Position numbers and translations under genes: made by a program. Below, one piece after another: positions 8,883-16,558 of a DNA stretch of 39,977 nucleotides (position 1 is the stretch's first letter; each line of letters begins with the position of its first letter). A model generated the notes under the pieces. That model was given only the letters and a program-made list of their open reading frames with translations. It made no database searches and was not told the DNA's origin. This DNA is from Bdellovibrionales bacterium (GTDB lineage Bacteria; Bdellovibrionota; Bdellovibrionia; Bdellovibrionales; JAMPXM01): positions 1 to 39,977 of the forward strand of contig SYLX01000174.1 of NCBI GenBank assembly GCA_005808505.1, given 5' to 3'.

Positions 8883-10715
8883 ATGTCTCGCACTTCTCTC
8901 TTAGATGCCATGAACCGTAGCTTCGTCGCGGCCGCGATCTTCGCGACGGCGATTTTAACTCCCGTCGCGCAAGCTTTGGCTTCAGCCATCGATGAGTTCC
9001 GTGACCAACCGAAGCTGGATCTTCCGCTCATAATCACGCGCACAGAGTGGACGGATAAAGATGAAGCCGAATTCGGCAAGTTCGTCGCTCAGCTCGGTGC
9101 CGCAATCCAGGCCAAAAAATGCAGCACCGTAAAGAAGTGCATGAAGAGCGAAGAAGCGAATATTTTCGCGAAGAAGGACCCGAAAGGTTTGATTCTTTAT
9201 TCGGATTGCGCGGATTTCCCTTACTTCCTTCGACTCTATTTCGCTTATCACAAGGGTCTTCCGATGGAGTACGTTGACGACATCTCCATGAACAAACGCC
9301 CTTACTCATCCGAAGCCAATCGTGATGACGATCTTCCGAGCGCGCGTCTCGACAACTCGCCTTACGGAAACCGCATCGATGGCCGTGGTGCTTCGACGCT
9401 CGTGAAATCTCCGGGTGCAGAGCGCAATTTGATTACGTACCTTGAAGATTTGCTCGACACAGTCTCAACGCGGACAATGCGCGTAGGACCCTTGAGCCCG
9501 AAGTACGATCTCTCTGATCTTTATCCCGTCAAGATCGACCGCGACGGCATCCAGCCCGGTACGGTTGTTCATTCGACAGGTCACGCCTACGTTGTGATCC
9601 GCGTTGACGATAAAGGCATCGTGCACGCCATCGACGCGCATCCAGACGGCTCGATCTCGAAAAAAGAAATTAAAGCCGCGACACTCGATCGTTCACGCCC
9701 TGACCACGGTTTAGGATTTTTCCGCTTCCGTCCGCTCAAAGTTGTCGGCGCAACCAAGGCTGATAACGGAGCTTACTACGGAGGAAAACTCGTGACCGCC
9801 ACGGACGCCGAGCTTTTCAAAGCTGGAAAGTGGTCGGTTGAGCAGTGGTTTGGTCCTGGCTCCAAGATCGCCCCCGGAACCCAAGTGGATCCGAGCGCCT
9901 GGAAGAACGGTTACAAGAAGCAAAACTTCTTTGACTACGTTGCTTCTTCGCTCCGCGGTGCGGGAACGGTCGTAGCGGCTGATCAGGACGTTCGCGACTT
10001 GATGGAGTCGCTGTGCTCTGAGTTTCAACAGCGTTTAGTCGACGTCAATGTGGCGCTGACCTCTCCCCATAAGCTGAACAAAGTCGCCCATCCCTCGGCC
10101 CTGCCGCAGAATATCTACTTGGCAAGCGAGCCTTGGGAATCACTGTCAACGCCAAGCCGTGACGGCCGCATGCGGGCCGCCGCTGATGATTTGATTAAAA
10201 CTTCGGTTTCGAAATTTCGCCTCGCTAAGCAAGGCGCAAAGGGCATCAAATTCGACGGATCGGCCGAAGATTACGTCGTCGCTCTCCGCAACCACCTAAA
10301 GGCCATGGATCAGTCGTGCAAAATTGTTTACACGAACTCCAAAGGCGCAAAGGTCACGCTGAACTTCCAACAGGCCGTTTCGCGGTTAAGCCGCATGAGC
10401 TTTGATCCGTATCACTGCGCTGAAAAGCGCTGGGGTGCTTCAGGTCAAGAACTCGCTACCTGTGATGACCGAGACAACGGCGATGGATGGTACGTAGGCC
10501 AGCGGTTCATGCGTAACACGATCGGAAAGCTCACGGCCTCCGAACGCTTGGTGATCCGAAGCGATCGCCCGATCACGCTCAGTATGCTTGAAGACGAAGA
10601 CTTGATCGATCAACCCGATTCAAGCCCCATCAATCTCGGCACGAAGACCACACCCGTAACCGATTTTGATAAGAACTTTGCGAGCCCGAAATACCTCGAG
10701 CTGTTGAAGAAGTAA
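8883..10715 (+). CDS. exported protein with a Cys-His-Asp, papain/transglutaminase-like arrangement
   Basis: 610 residues with a signal peptide (hydrophobic core VAAAIFATAILTPVA, cleavage near ALASA) and ribosome site AAGGAG before the ATG. Around residue 109 the segment YSDCADFPYFLRLYFAYHKG places a Cys at the start of a helix. His234 follows in GHAYVVI and Asp251 in HAIDAHPDG. That order (Cys at helix N-terminus, His and Asp on following strands) is the one used by papain-like and transglutaminase-like hydrolases, so C109-H234-D251 is a candidate triad. The C-terminal 300 residues are helical with a second set of cysteines (SLCSEF, QSCKIVY, YHCAEKRW, LATCDDRD). No named family is recognised. 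A role in the periplasm or as a secreted enzyme is inferred. It is a single-gene unit closed by a terminator. Confidence 0.72.
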   Translation: MSRTSLLDAMNRSFVAAAIFATAILTPVAQALASAIDEFRDQPKLDLPLIITRTEWTDKDEAEFGKFVAQLGAAIQAKKCSTVKKCMKSEEANIFAKKDPKGLILYSDCADFPYFLRLYFAYHKGLPMEYVDDISMNKRPYSSEANRDDDLPSARLDNSPYGNRIDGRGASTLVKSPGAERNLITYLEDLLDTVSTRTMRVGPLSPKYDLSDLYPVKIDRDGIQPGTVVHSTGHAYVVIRVDDKGIVHAIDAHPDGSISKKEIKAATLDRSRPDHGLGFFRFRPLKVVGATKADNGAYYGGKLVTATDAELFKAGKWSVEQWFGPGSKIAPGTQVDPSAWKNGYKKQNFFDYVASSLRGAGTVVAADQDVRDLMESLCSEFQQRLVDVNVALTSPHKLNKVAHPSALPQNIYLASEPWESLSTPSRDGRMRAAADDLIKTSVSKFRLAKQGAKGIKFDGSAEDYVVALRNHLKAMDQSCKIVYTNSKGAKVTLNFQQAVSRLSRMSFDPYHCAEKRWGASGQELATCDDRDNGDGWYVGQRFMRNTIGKLTASERLVIRSDRPITLSMLEDEDLIDQPDSSPINLGTKTTPVTDFDKNFASPKYLELLKK

Positions 10716-10724
10716 TCGATTCTG

Positions 10725-10752
10725 AAAAGGCCGCGTTGATCGCGGCCTTTTT
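10725..10752. terminator. bidirectional rho-independent terminator
   Basis: GGCCGCG (10729-10735), a 5-nt loop and CGCGGCC (10741-10747) are followed by five T on the plus strand and preceded by four A. The hairpin therefore has a U-tract in both directions. It serves the convergent genes ending at 10715 (plus) and 10755 (minus). Confidence 0.9.
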
Positions 10753-10754
10753 CA

Positions 10755-11117
10755 TTAATGCCAACGCGCGCGGCGGAAATCGCGATACCGGCGGAGTCGG
10801 CTTTTACGCGCAATCTCCTTCATCGTTTCCGTACGACGCCACAAAATGAATTCGTAGATCACGAGCATCATTAAGAATAAGGCAATGCCGCCAAGCAAGA
10901 ACCAACCCGCAATACCTTGCGGAAGAGCCTGCGGAAACTTCGCCATCATCACCGTGTACACGATGATTCCGAGCACGAGAAATTCGACGGAATAGGCAAC
11001 TAGGAGTTCTAAAAAGATCCAGACTCCAACCAGCGCGATCGCCGCACACAAGATAAGATGCGTGGGCGTCAATGTGGAATAAAGCGATGCGATCCAAGAA
11101 CTCAAATTGGAATCCAC
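10755..11117 (-). CDS. small inner-membrane protein of unknown function
   Basis: 120 residues with about three membrane helices (roughly residues 18-38, 42-60 and 72-92) and a strongly basic C-terminus (RKSRLRRYRDFRRARWH) that should face the cytoplasm. I placed the start at GTG 11117 because AGGAG then lies six bases upstream; the ATG at 11123 directly abuts the AGGAG, which is too close for ribosome binding. No family is recognised. It stands alone between a convergent exported-protein gene and a 186-bp spacer. Confidence 0.62.
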   Translation of the reverse strand: MDSNLSSWIASLYSTLTPTHLILCAAIALVGVWIFLELLVAYSVEFLVLGIIVYTVMMAKFPQALPQGIAGWFLLGGIALFLMMLVIYEFILWRRTETMKEIARKSRLRRYRDFRRARWH

Positions 11118-11303
11118 AGGCATCTCCTGGCCGAATTGCTGCCTTTTAGAGGTCAGCCAAACTCAGGAGAACTGCGAGTTCGATGCCGGTCAAAGAGGGC
11201 TCTCAGCCCTCAGCAAATTGAGCCTGCAACGAGAGCCCTGTTTAAGTTCTCGTCGCCGCGCCCACATTTGTCACTCAGCGCTTGAAATTGCGCCTTTCAA
11301 TGC

Positions 11304-11597
11304 TCAACGAGGATCGCACGAGTAACCGAGATGGCAGGCCTCTTGATCGGCCGTGGGGCGGACATGATAACCAACAATCTCTTTGCTCTTGCAGCTAGGA
11401 ACGTCGCTGACCGGCGCTACGGGATAAATCGGGACAACGTCACCAGAGGGAGTGCGGACATAGTAGCGCTCATATTTTGCGACGTAACGAATCGCTTTTG
11501 CGCAAGTCATGTCGTTAACCGGAATTTCTGGGTAAGCTTGCGCGAGAGCGCCGCTAAAGAGAATGAGTCCAAGCGCAGCTAGGCGTTGTAGATTCAT
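11304..11597 (-). CDS. small secreted Cys-containing protein
   Basis: 97 residues. Signal peptide MNLQRLAALGLILFSGALAQA, cleavage before YPE; GGAAGG seven bases before the ATG. The mature ~76 residues are Tyr/Val/Pro-rich and contain four cysteines (DMTCAKA, PSCKSK, EACHLG, YSCDPR), an even number consistent with two disulphides in the periplasm or medium. No known family is recognised. The gene is divergent from the GHKL ATPase gene at 11943. Confidence 0.68.
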   Translation of the reverse strand: MNLQRLAALGLILFSGALAQAYPEIPVNDMTCAKAIRYVAKYERYYVRTPSGDVVPIYPVAPVSDVPSCKSKEIVGYHVRPTADQEACHLGYSCDPR

Positions 11598-11942
11598 GAT
11601 AAAACCTTCCGTTGTTTATCAAGTCAGACTTAGGATGATGAAGTATGGAGATTAGAACCGAGCGCGAATCTTCTCTCAACGGATTTCCGCATGAGTTCGG
11701 TCAAGATCCTGTCAGTATCAAGTCAGAACACTCCGAAAATTTTCGGTTCCATGATGAGTCAGAGCAGCAAAGGCTGCTCATTTTGAAGCAGATTTCCCTC
11801 GCTTGTCGAATTCCGGAACAATCTTTTCGCTCAAGGTCCAGTTAGTGAGACCGATAAGCTATTCAGTCGATAGGTTCGACAGTTTTCCGGAATTTCCGGC
11901 ATTCAGCGGTGGACTTAACTAAGACAGAGGAACTTTAAGAGC
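11598..11942. other. 345-bp divergent intergenic region
   Basis: Between the small secreted protein gene and the GHKL ATPase gene. It contains one clear hairpin (11762-11779, annotated separately). A short plus-strand frame at 11645-11845 lacks a ribosome site and resembles nothing known. No convincing promoter was found. Confidence 0.4.
11762..11779 (+). terminator. short hairpin with T-rich tail in a 5' leader
   Basis: Perfect 7-bp stem GAGCAGC / GCTGCTC with loop AAAG, followed by ATTTTG. It sits about 160 nt upstream of the GHKL ATPase start. It could be a weak terminator or attenuator, or a chance palindrome. Confidence 0.35.
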
Positions 11943-12722
11943 ATGTCAGCACTTCGCGCGATCACAGTCGACAATCAGATGCCGAGCTTCCGGCGTCAGG
12001 ATTCGCGCATTGAAGTCGTAAGGAACCTCACTTCGGGAAAAGTTCTGGAGATCGCGCGCCAATCGGGGCTTGTGCACGTCATTCAAGAAGACGGTTTGGA
12101 ATTCGAATCAGAATTGCGTACGGCCCGTTTGATGGCTGAGTCGCCGCTTGCGTTCATCTACGATCCTCTCAGCACCATTTTTGGCGATCAGGCAAGCGAG
12201 CTTCAGATCTACAGTCGGCTCTTCGAAGCTAACCAAACAAAGCACGAGCTCTTAAATGACATGGGCGAGTTCTTGTCAGCTCTTCCGCGCCCGAGATCAA
12301 TTCTCTTGCAGGCTCTTTCGGCTACGGACGAACTTTATACCAACGGTGCGAAGAACGCCTGGGATGCTGAACAACATCCCTTCAAAGATCGACCGGTTCG
12401 CGAGGGAACGGTCGAGTTCACCGCAGCCGCCAGTGAAAATCGATTAGTGATTTGCTGCCGTGATTCTTTCGGCATGCTGAATCTCGGGAAACTTCTGGAG
12501 AGACTCTCCTTGTGCGCCGAGCACGGGATCGGCCAAGCCATTCTGCACGGGACTTGGGGCGCAGGAATCGGCGCCTACAATACTTTCGAATCGGCCGTGA
12601 GCTATTACGCTGGAGTCGAGCCAGGTCGGCATTCGGTCGTTTGCGTCGCCATGCCGATCGGCATCGGCCAGCGTCAGTTCGATCAGCTTCCCAAAAATCT
12701 TCATCTTATCTCGACCCGTTAA
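11943..12722 (+). CDS. GHKL-type (HATPase) ATP-binding protein
   Basis: 259 residues, no signal peptide or membrane helix. The second half resembles the stand-alone anti-sigma-like HATPase fold. The N-box is ATDELYTNGAKNA (E130, N134), the G1-like motif is CCRDSFGML (D174, G177) and the G2-like motif is GTWGAGIGAY (205-212) before a strand VVCVAMP. The first ~110 residues form a separate helical region without a recognised domain. There is no H-box and no adjacent sigma or anti-anti-sigma gene, so it may act as a switch kinase or an ATP sensor for a partner elsewhere. The ribosome site GAGGAA lies ten bases upstream. Family call moderate, role unknown. Confidence 0.65.
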   Translation: MSALRAITVDNQMPSFRRQDSRIEVVRNLTSGKVLEIARQSGLVHVIQEDGLEFESELRTARLMAESPLAFIYDPLSTIFGDQASELQIYSRLFEANQTKHELLNDMGEFLSALPRPRSILLQALSATDELYTNGAKNAWDAEQHPFKDRPVREGTVEFTAAASENRLVICCRDSFGMLNLGKLLERLSLCAEHGIGQAILHGTWGAGIGAYNTFESAVSYYAGVEPGRHSVVCVAMPIGIGQRQFDQLPKNLHLISTR

Positions 12723-12889
12723 CTCAACTCTTTAAGTTTACAAACGTTTTCGAGCAGGCCGTTGCGAATTGCGACGTACTGGCTCGTGTGCTACGTCCTC
12801 AACAAAAACTGACGAAGGCGGGATTGACGATGGACTCGGCTTCCTCTTGAATTGCTTTCATTGATGCGCTCTTGATTGAGAGGTGCTTA

Positions 12890-13621
12890 ATGAAGCTCTA
12901 CGCCCCGCTGAGTTTTATCGTCTTGAGTCTCAGCTCCATTGTCGTCTTACCTCATTTTGCTCAAGCGTCCGTTTGTCGCACGGAGTTTCAGTCAGAAAAA
13001 GTTGCGGTAAACACCTGTCTGGAGGCTTCAGGCCTTATCGACTGGACACTCATCATTCAAAAGGCGAATAGTTCGGAACCGCTCGTGCTACGAGCTCATT
13101 TTTTCGGCGATTCGAATTCTTTTCGACAGTTTTGGTCTGAGAATCGGAATCTGCCGTTCGAAGGCGACGATCAAGACCTTTTGAGAAAAGTCTTAAGCGA
13201 AAACTCCGCTCAAAAACTCGAACTTTCTCGGCCCTCCTCCACCGCGCTTCGTTTCTTAGTTCATTTTGTTGAAACCCCGATCGCGTTCGATTCGCACGAT
13301 GCGAATCAAGCCGTTCGTCGCCCCACTTCTTTTCGTCAGTACTCGCCGATCTGCAACTTCATCGGAAAAAAGAGAACCGCTCGATATACGGCCCACAATC
13401 GACAGCACACCCTTACAACCCGGGTTGGCGTCACCGCTTCGGGATGCTGGGGAAGATGCGGCCCCGGATGCACGGATGACGGGTTCTCACCGAATCATGT
13501 CTACACTCAAGAATGTCTCAACCATGATGCTTGTGAGCACATGACAGGCCAGCGAATGGGCGAGTGCCAAGACGAGTTTTGGGAAGCCGCCGACGGCTTC
13601 ATGAACGCGCCCTCTTGTTGA
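12890..13621 (+). CDS. secreted phospholipase-A2-like protein
   Basis: 243 residues with a signal peptide (MKLYAPLSFIVLSLSSIVVL, cleavage near AQASV). ATG 12890 has GAGAGG six bases upstream; a TTG at 12872 would only extend it. The last 70 residues contain SGCWGRCGPGCTDDG, then YTQECLNHDACEHM and a closing ECQDEFWEAADGF. This is the prokaryotic/secreted PLA2 layout: a Cys/Gly calcium-binding loop followed by C-x-x-H-D-x-C with the catalytic His212-Asp213 dyad. The N-terminal 150 residues carry cysteines C29, C43 and C155 but no recognised domain. If active it would hydrolyse glycerophospholipids outside the cytoplasm. Whether it is active cannot be told from the sequence. Confidence 0.72.
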   Translation: MKLYAPLSFIVLSLSSIVVLPHFAQASVCRTEFQSEKVAVNTCLEASGLIDWTLIIQKANSSEPLVLRAHFFGDSNSFRQFWSENRNLPFEGDDQDLLRKVLSENSAQKLELSRPSSTALRFLVHFVETPIAFDSHDANQAVRRPTSFRQYSPICNFIGKKRTARYTAHNRQHTLTTRVGVTASGCWGRCGPGCTDDGFSPNHVYTQECLNHDACEHMTGQRMGECQDEFWEAADGFMNAPSC

Positions 13622-13666
13622 GCGTCCCGAATTTCGGCCTAGAGACAAGCTCACCGGTTCGGGTTT

Positions 13667-14842
13667 TCAATGATAGGTTACAGAAGGTGGGCTTATCTCC
13701 CTTTTAGGCGTTGGCAAAAAATCAAAGTCGATTCGCTCGCCCTCCTCATCAGCCGCAAACCAGTGCACATCATTGCGCTTAAAGCGCAGTCCAATCAGGT
13801 CTCCCGCGCTTAAGCTCACCCGTCCTGTGACCCTCAAGGTCCACGTGAGGCCTGGCGCAACTTCCGCGAGCACGTGCGTTTCGTGCCCGTGCGGTTCTAA
13901 AAGCGAGACTCTGGCAACGATATCGCCGCGAGAGGGTTCCGCCATCATGATTTTCTCTGCGCGCAGACCGATGACGGCACGCCCGTCAGCTTGAGTCATT
14001 CCGCGCGGAGCTTCGCCGAGAGCGAAGCGAATAGTTTGCGCACTCCTTTCGCCCATTCCATGGAATCGAAAGCCAGTGGCGCCCTCTTTGCTTTCAACGA
14101 CTTCTCCTTCGAGAAAGTTCATTCCGGGTGTTCCGATGAATCCGGCGACAAACCGATTGGCTGGTCGTTCGTAAACTTGTTCAGGTGTTCCGACTTGGCG
14201 TATGCGGCCTCGTTCCATAAGCACGATCTGATCCGCCAAAGTCATTGCCTCCACTTGATCGTGCGTCACGTAGATTGATGTACTTTTGAAACGCCGATGG
14301 AGATCGGCAATTTCTACCCGCGTTCGCGATCTCAATTGCGCATCGAGATTTGAGAGTGGTTCATCGAAGAGAAAAATCTTCGGCCGTTTCACAAGCGCGC
14401 GGCCGATGGCAACTCGCTGTCTCTGACCACCCGAGAGTTGCGCTGGCTTTCGCTCCAAAAACTCGGTCAAACCAAGAAGACCCGCCGCCTCGGCGATCCG
14501 TGCCTCGATTTCGGCTTTGGGAAGATCTCGTTGTTGGAGGCCAAACGAAAGATTCTGCCGGACAGACATGTGTGGATAGAGAGCGTAATCCTGAAAAACC
14601 ATGCCGATATCGCGGCCGGCAGGAGGCAGATCGTTGACGACTTTCCCGTGCATGCGGATTTCTCCGGCGGTGACTTCTTCCAATCCCGCGATTAAGCGAA
14701 GGAGGGTTGTCTTCCCGCAGCCTGAGGGTCCTACGAGTACCGTAAATTCCCCAGGCCGAATACTGAGGTTTAGACTCTTGAGGATGAGCGGGCCGTTTCG
14801 CCCGTATGATTTTACGAGTTCGCGAATTTCGACTGCGCTCAT
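13667..14842 (-). CDS. sugar ABC transporter ATP-binding protein, MalK/UgpC type
   Basis: 391 residues. Walker A GPSGCGKTT at 38-46, Q-loop near 84 (FQDYALYPHM), signature LSGGQRQR at 136-143, Walker B IFLFDEP at 156-162, H-loop in YVTHDQ, then a TOBE/OB-fold region (about 235-370) typical of carbohydrate importers. It energises import of the sugar bound by the 17877 protein. It is the last gene of the four-gene operon. Its ATG lies 4 nt after the stop of the permease gene, with AAAGGA seven bases upstream. The ~20 C-terminal residues are Pro/Arg-rich and extend past the TOBE fold. Confidence 0.93.
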   Translation of the reverse strand: MSAVEIRELVKSYGRNGPLILKSLNLSIRPGEFTVLVGPSGCGKTTLLRLIAGLEEVTAGEIRMHGKVVNDLPPAGRDIGMVFQDYALYPHMSVRQNLSFGLQQRDLPKAEIEARIAEAAGLLGLTEFLERKPAQLSGGQRQRVAIGRALVKRPKIFLFDEPLSNLDAQLRSRTRVEIADLHRRFKSTSIYVTHDQVEAMTLADQIVLMERGRIRQVGTPEQVYERPANRFVAGFIGTPGMNFLEGEVVESKEGATGFRFHGMGERSAQTIRFALGEAPRGMTQADGRAVIGLRAEKIMMAEPSRGDIVARVSLLEPHGHETHVLAEVAPGLTWTLRVTGRVSLSAGDLIGLRFKRNDVHWFAADEEGERIDFDFLPTPKREISPPSVTYH

Positions 14843-14846
14843 GAAT

Positions 14847-15689
14847 TCATCCTTTCACCGCACCGGCGGTCAAACCTTTGACGATACGCCGTTGGAACAC
14901 GAGAACCAAAGCGATCAGCGGAATTGTGACCAAAACTGAAGCGGCCATGATCTGTCCCCAAGGAGATTCGTATTGTGAAGCTCCGCTCATCGAGGAAATC
15001 GCGACCGGCACCGTGCGCGCTTGATCGGAAAGCGCAAACGTGAGTGCGAACAAAAATTCGTTCCACGCGGCGATGAACGCGAGAAGTCCCGTCGTGACGA
15101 GGGATGGAGAAAGAAGCGGAAGAAAAATCCTCGTGAGCACCGTGAAGGAACTTGCCCCATCCATGATGGCGGCTTCCTCTAGTTCACGGGGAAGCTGGCG
15201 CATGAAAGTCGTCAACACCCAAACGGTGAATGGAAGCGTGAAAATCATGTACGAAAGCACGAGGCCCGAACGGCTATTGTACAAACCCAAAGCGCGCAGA
15301 ACCTCGAAGAGACCCGAGAGCACCGCAATCTGCGGAAACATCGACACCAATAGAAAAGCGGTCAAGAGCAGACCACGCCCGCGAAACTCCCGTCTTGCTA
15401 GGGCGAACGAAGCCGCTACGCTAAGACCCAACGAAATGAGTGTCGCCGCACTCGCGACTAGGACGGAGTTGAGAAAATTTCGGGCGAAAGGTTGAGCTGT
15501 AAAGACCGTGCGATAATTTTCGAGAGTCGGTTGGTCCGGCCACCAAGCCACCGAGAAAATTTCGCCACCGGATTTGATTGAACTCACGAGTGCCCACGCG
15601 AAAGGTCCAAGAAGGAACGAGACGACAAAGATTGAGATAAACGTGAGAGCCCACTTTTCCATAATTTGTGCATTCATTCGGGCTTTCAT
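14847..15689 (-). CDS. sugar ABC transporter permease, MalG/ThuG type
   Basis: 280 residues with six membrane helices. The cytoplasmic EAA loop reads EEAAIMDGASSFTVLTRIFL and then PLLSP, the element that docks on the ATPase. Start ATG 15689 was chosen because it overlaps the stop of the preceding permease gene (ATGA), giving the usual MalG-type N-terminus before the first helix (LTFISIFVVSFLLGPFAWAL); a longer reading would run into that gene. It is the second permease of the importer, forming a heterodimer with the 15686-16558 product. Confidence 0.92.
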   Translation of the reverse strand: MKARMNAQIMEKWALTFISIFVVSFLLGPFAWALVSSIKSGGEIFSVAWWPDQPTLENYRTVFTAQPFARNFLNSVLVASAATLISLGLSVAASFALARREFRGRGLLLTAFLLVSMFPQIAVLSGLFEVLRALGLYNSRSGLVLSYMIFTLPFTVWVLTTFMRQLPRELEEAAIMDGASSFTVLTRIFLPLLSPSLVTTGLLAFIAAWNEFLFALTFALSDQARTVPVAISSMSGASQYESPWGQIMAASVLVTIPLIALVLVFQRRIVKGLTAGAVKG

Positions 15690-16558
15690 TTGGCACCCGC
15701 CTGACTCCCGCTTGCAAGAAGCGAAACGATGGCCAGTGTTCCTATAATGCAAAAGACGAGAAACGAAGCTGCTGATCCGTAACCGACATCTTGAAAATCG
15801 ATGAGCTGCTGGCGCGCAAACATCGACATCACCATCGATTCTTTGCTGTTAGTGGTGAGCACAAACGGCAGATCAAAAATGCGGAGAGCATCCATCATGC
15901 GAAACAGCACGGTCACCACGAGTGCGGGCTTTAGAAGCGGAAGCGTGATATTCCAGAATCGACTCCACGCTCCAGCACCATCCACCCGAGCCGCTTCGTA
16001 GACCGAAGCCGGGATGGCTTGAAGTCCCGCAAGCAAAAGCAAAGCGGCAAAGGGAGTGGTTTTCCAAACATCGACCGTGACCATCGCGACGAAACTCAAG
16101 TTTTGATCCGCGATCCACGCGAGCGGTTGCTCGATAAGTCCGATTTTGATCAAAGTAGCATTTACGATTCCGCCTAGATCATTGAACATCCACGCCCACA
16201 TCCTCGCCGAAACGACCGTGGGGATCGCCCAAGGTACAAGGAGTGAGGCTCGGACAAGTCCCTGCCCTAGAAACCGCTGGTCGATTAAAAGCGCTAGCAC
16301 CAAGCCCAAGACGATCTCCAGGCTCACCGAAGCTACGCAGAATGCGAGGGTATTCAAAACAGACCGCCACCAGTCGCGATCTTGAAACAACACGCTGAAG
16401 TTAGTGAACCCAACAAATTTCGCATCACTTGCAAAACCCAGGCGTGCGTCGGTGAAAGCATAGTAAATCGTCTGGGCGAGCGGATAGAGTGCAACGAGAG
16501 CTAATGCAATAAGCGCTGGCGCTACGAAGATCCACGGCTCGTAAGCTTGCCGCTTCAT
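15686..16558 (-). CDS. sugar ABC transporter permease, MalF/ThuF type
   Basis: 290 residues, six membrane helices starting at WIFVAPALIALALVALYPLA. The EAA loop reads YEAARVDGAGAWSRFWNITL and then PLLKP. It is shorter than E. coli MalF and lacks the large periplasmic P2 loop, as is usual for the ThuF/UgpA-type permeases. Its ATG overlaps the stop of the substrate-binding protein gene by four bases (ATGA) and its own stop overlaps the next permease in the same way, so translation is probably coupled. Confidence 0.92.
   Translation of the reverse strand: MKRQAYEPWIFVAPALIALALVALYPLAQTIYYAFTDARLGFASDAKFVGFTNFSVLFQDRDWWRSVLNTLAFCVASVSLEIVLGLVLALLIDQRFLGQGLVRASLLVPWAIPTVVSARMWAWMFNDLGGIVNATLIKIGLIEQPLAWIADQNLSFVAMVTVDVWKTTPFAALLLLAGLQAIPASVYEAARVDGAGAWSRFWNITLPLLKPALVVTVLFRMMDALRIFDLPFVLTTNSKESMVMSMFARQQLIDFQDVGYGSAASFLVFCIIGTLAIVSLLASGSQAGAK

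Noticed and set aside
7000..9000. Search for tRNA, rRNA, CRISPR or insertion-sequence features in this and all other parts of the window
   Set aside because: No cloverleaf, repeat-spacer array, transposase or terminal inverted repeat was found.
11645..11845. 66-residue plus-strand frame in the GHKL upstream region
   Set aside because: No ribosome site; spans a hairpin; sequence resembles nothing known.
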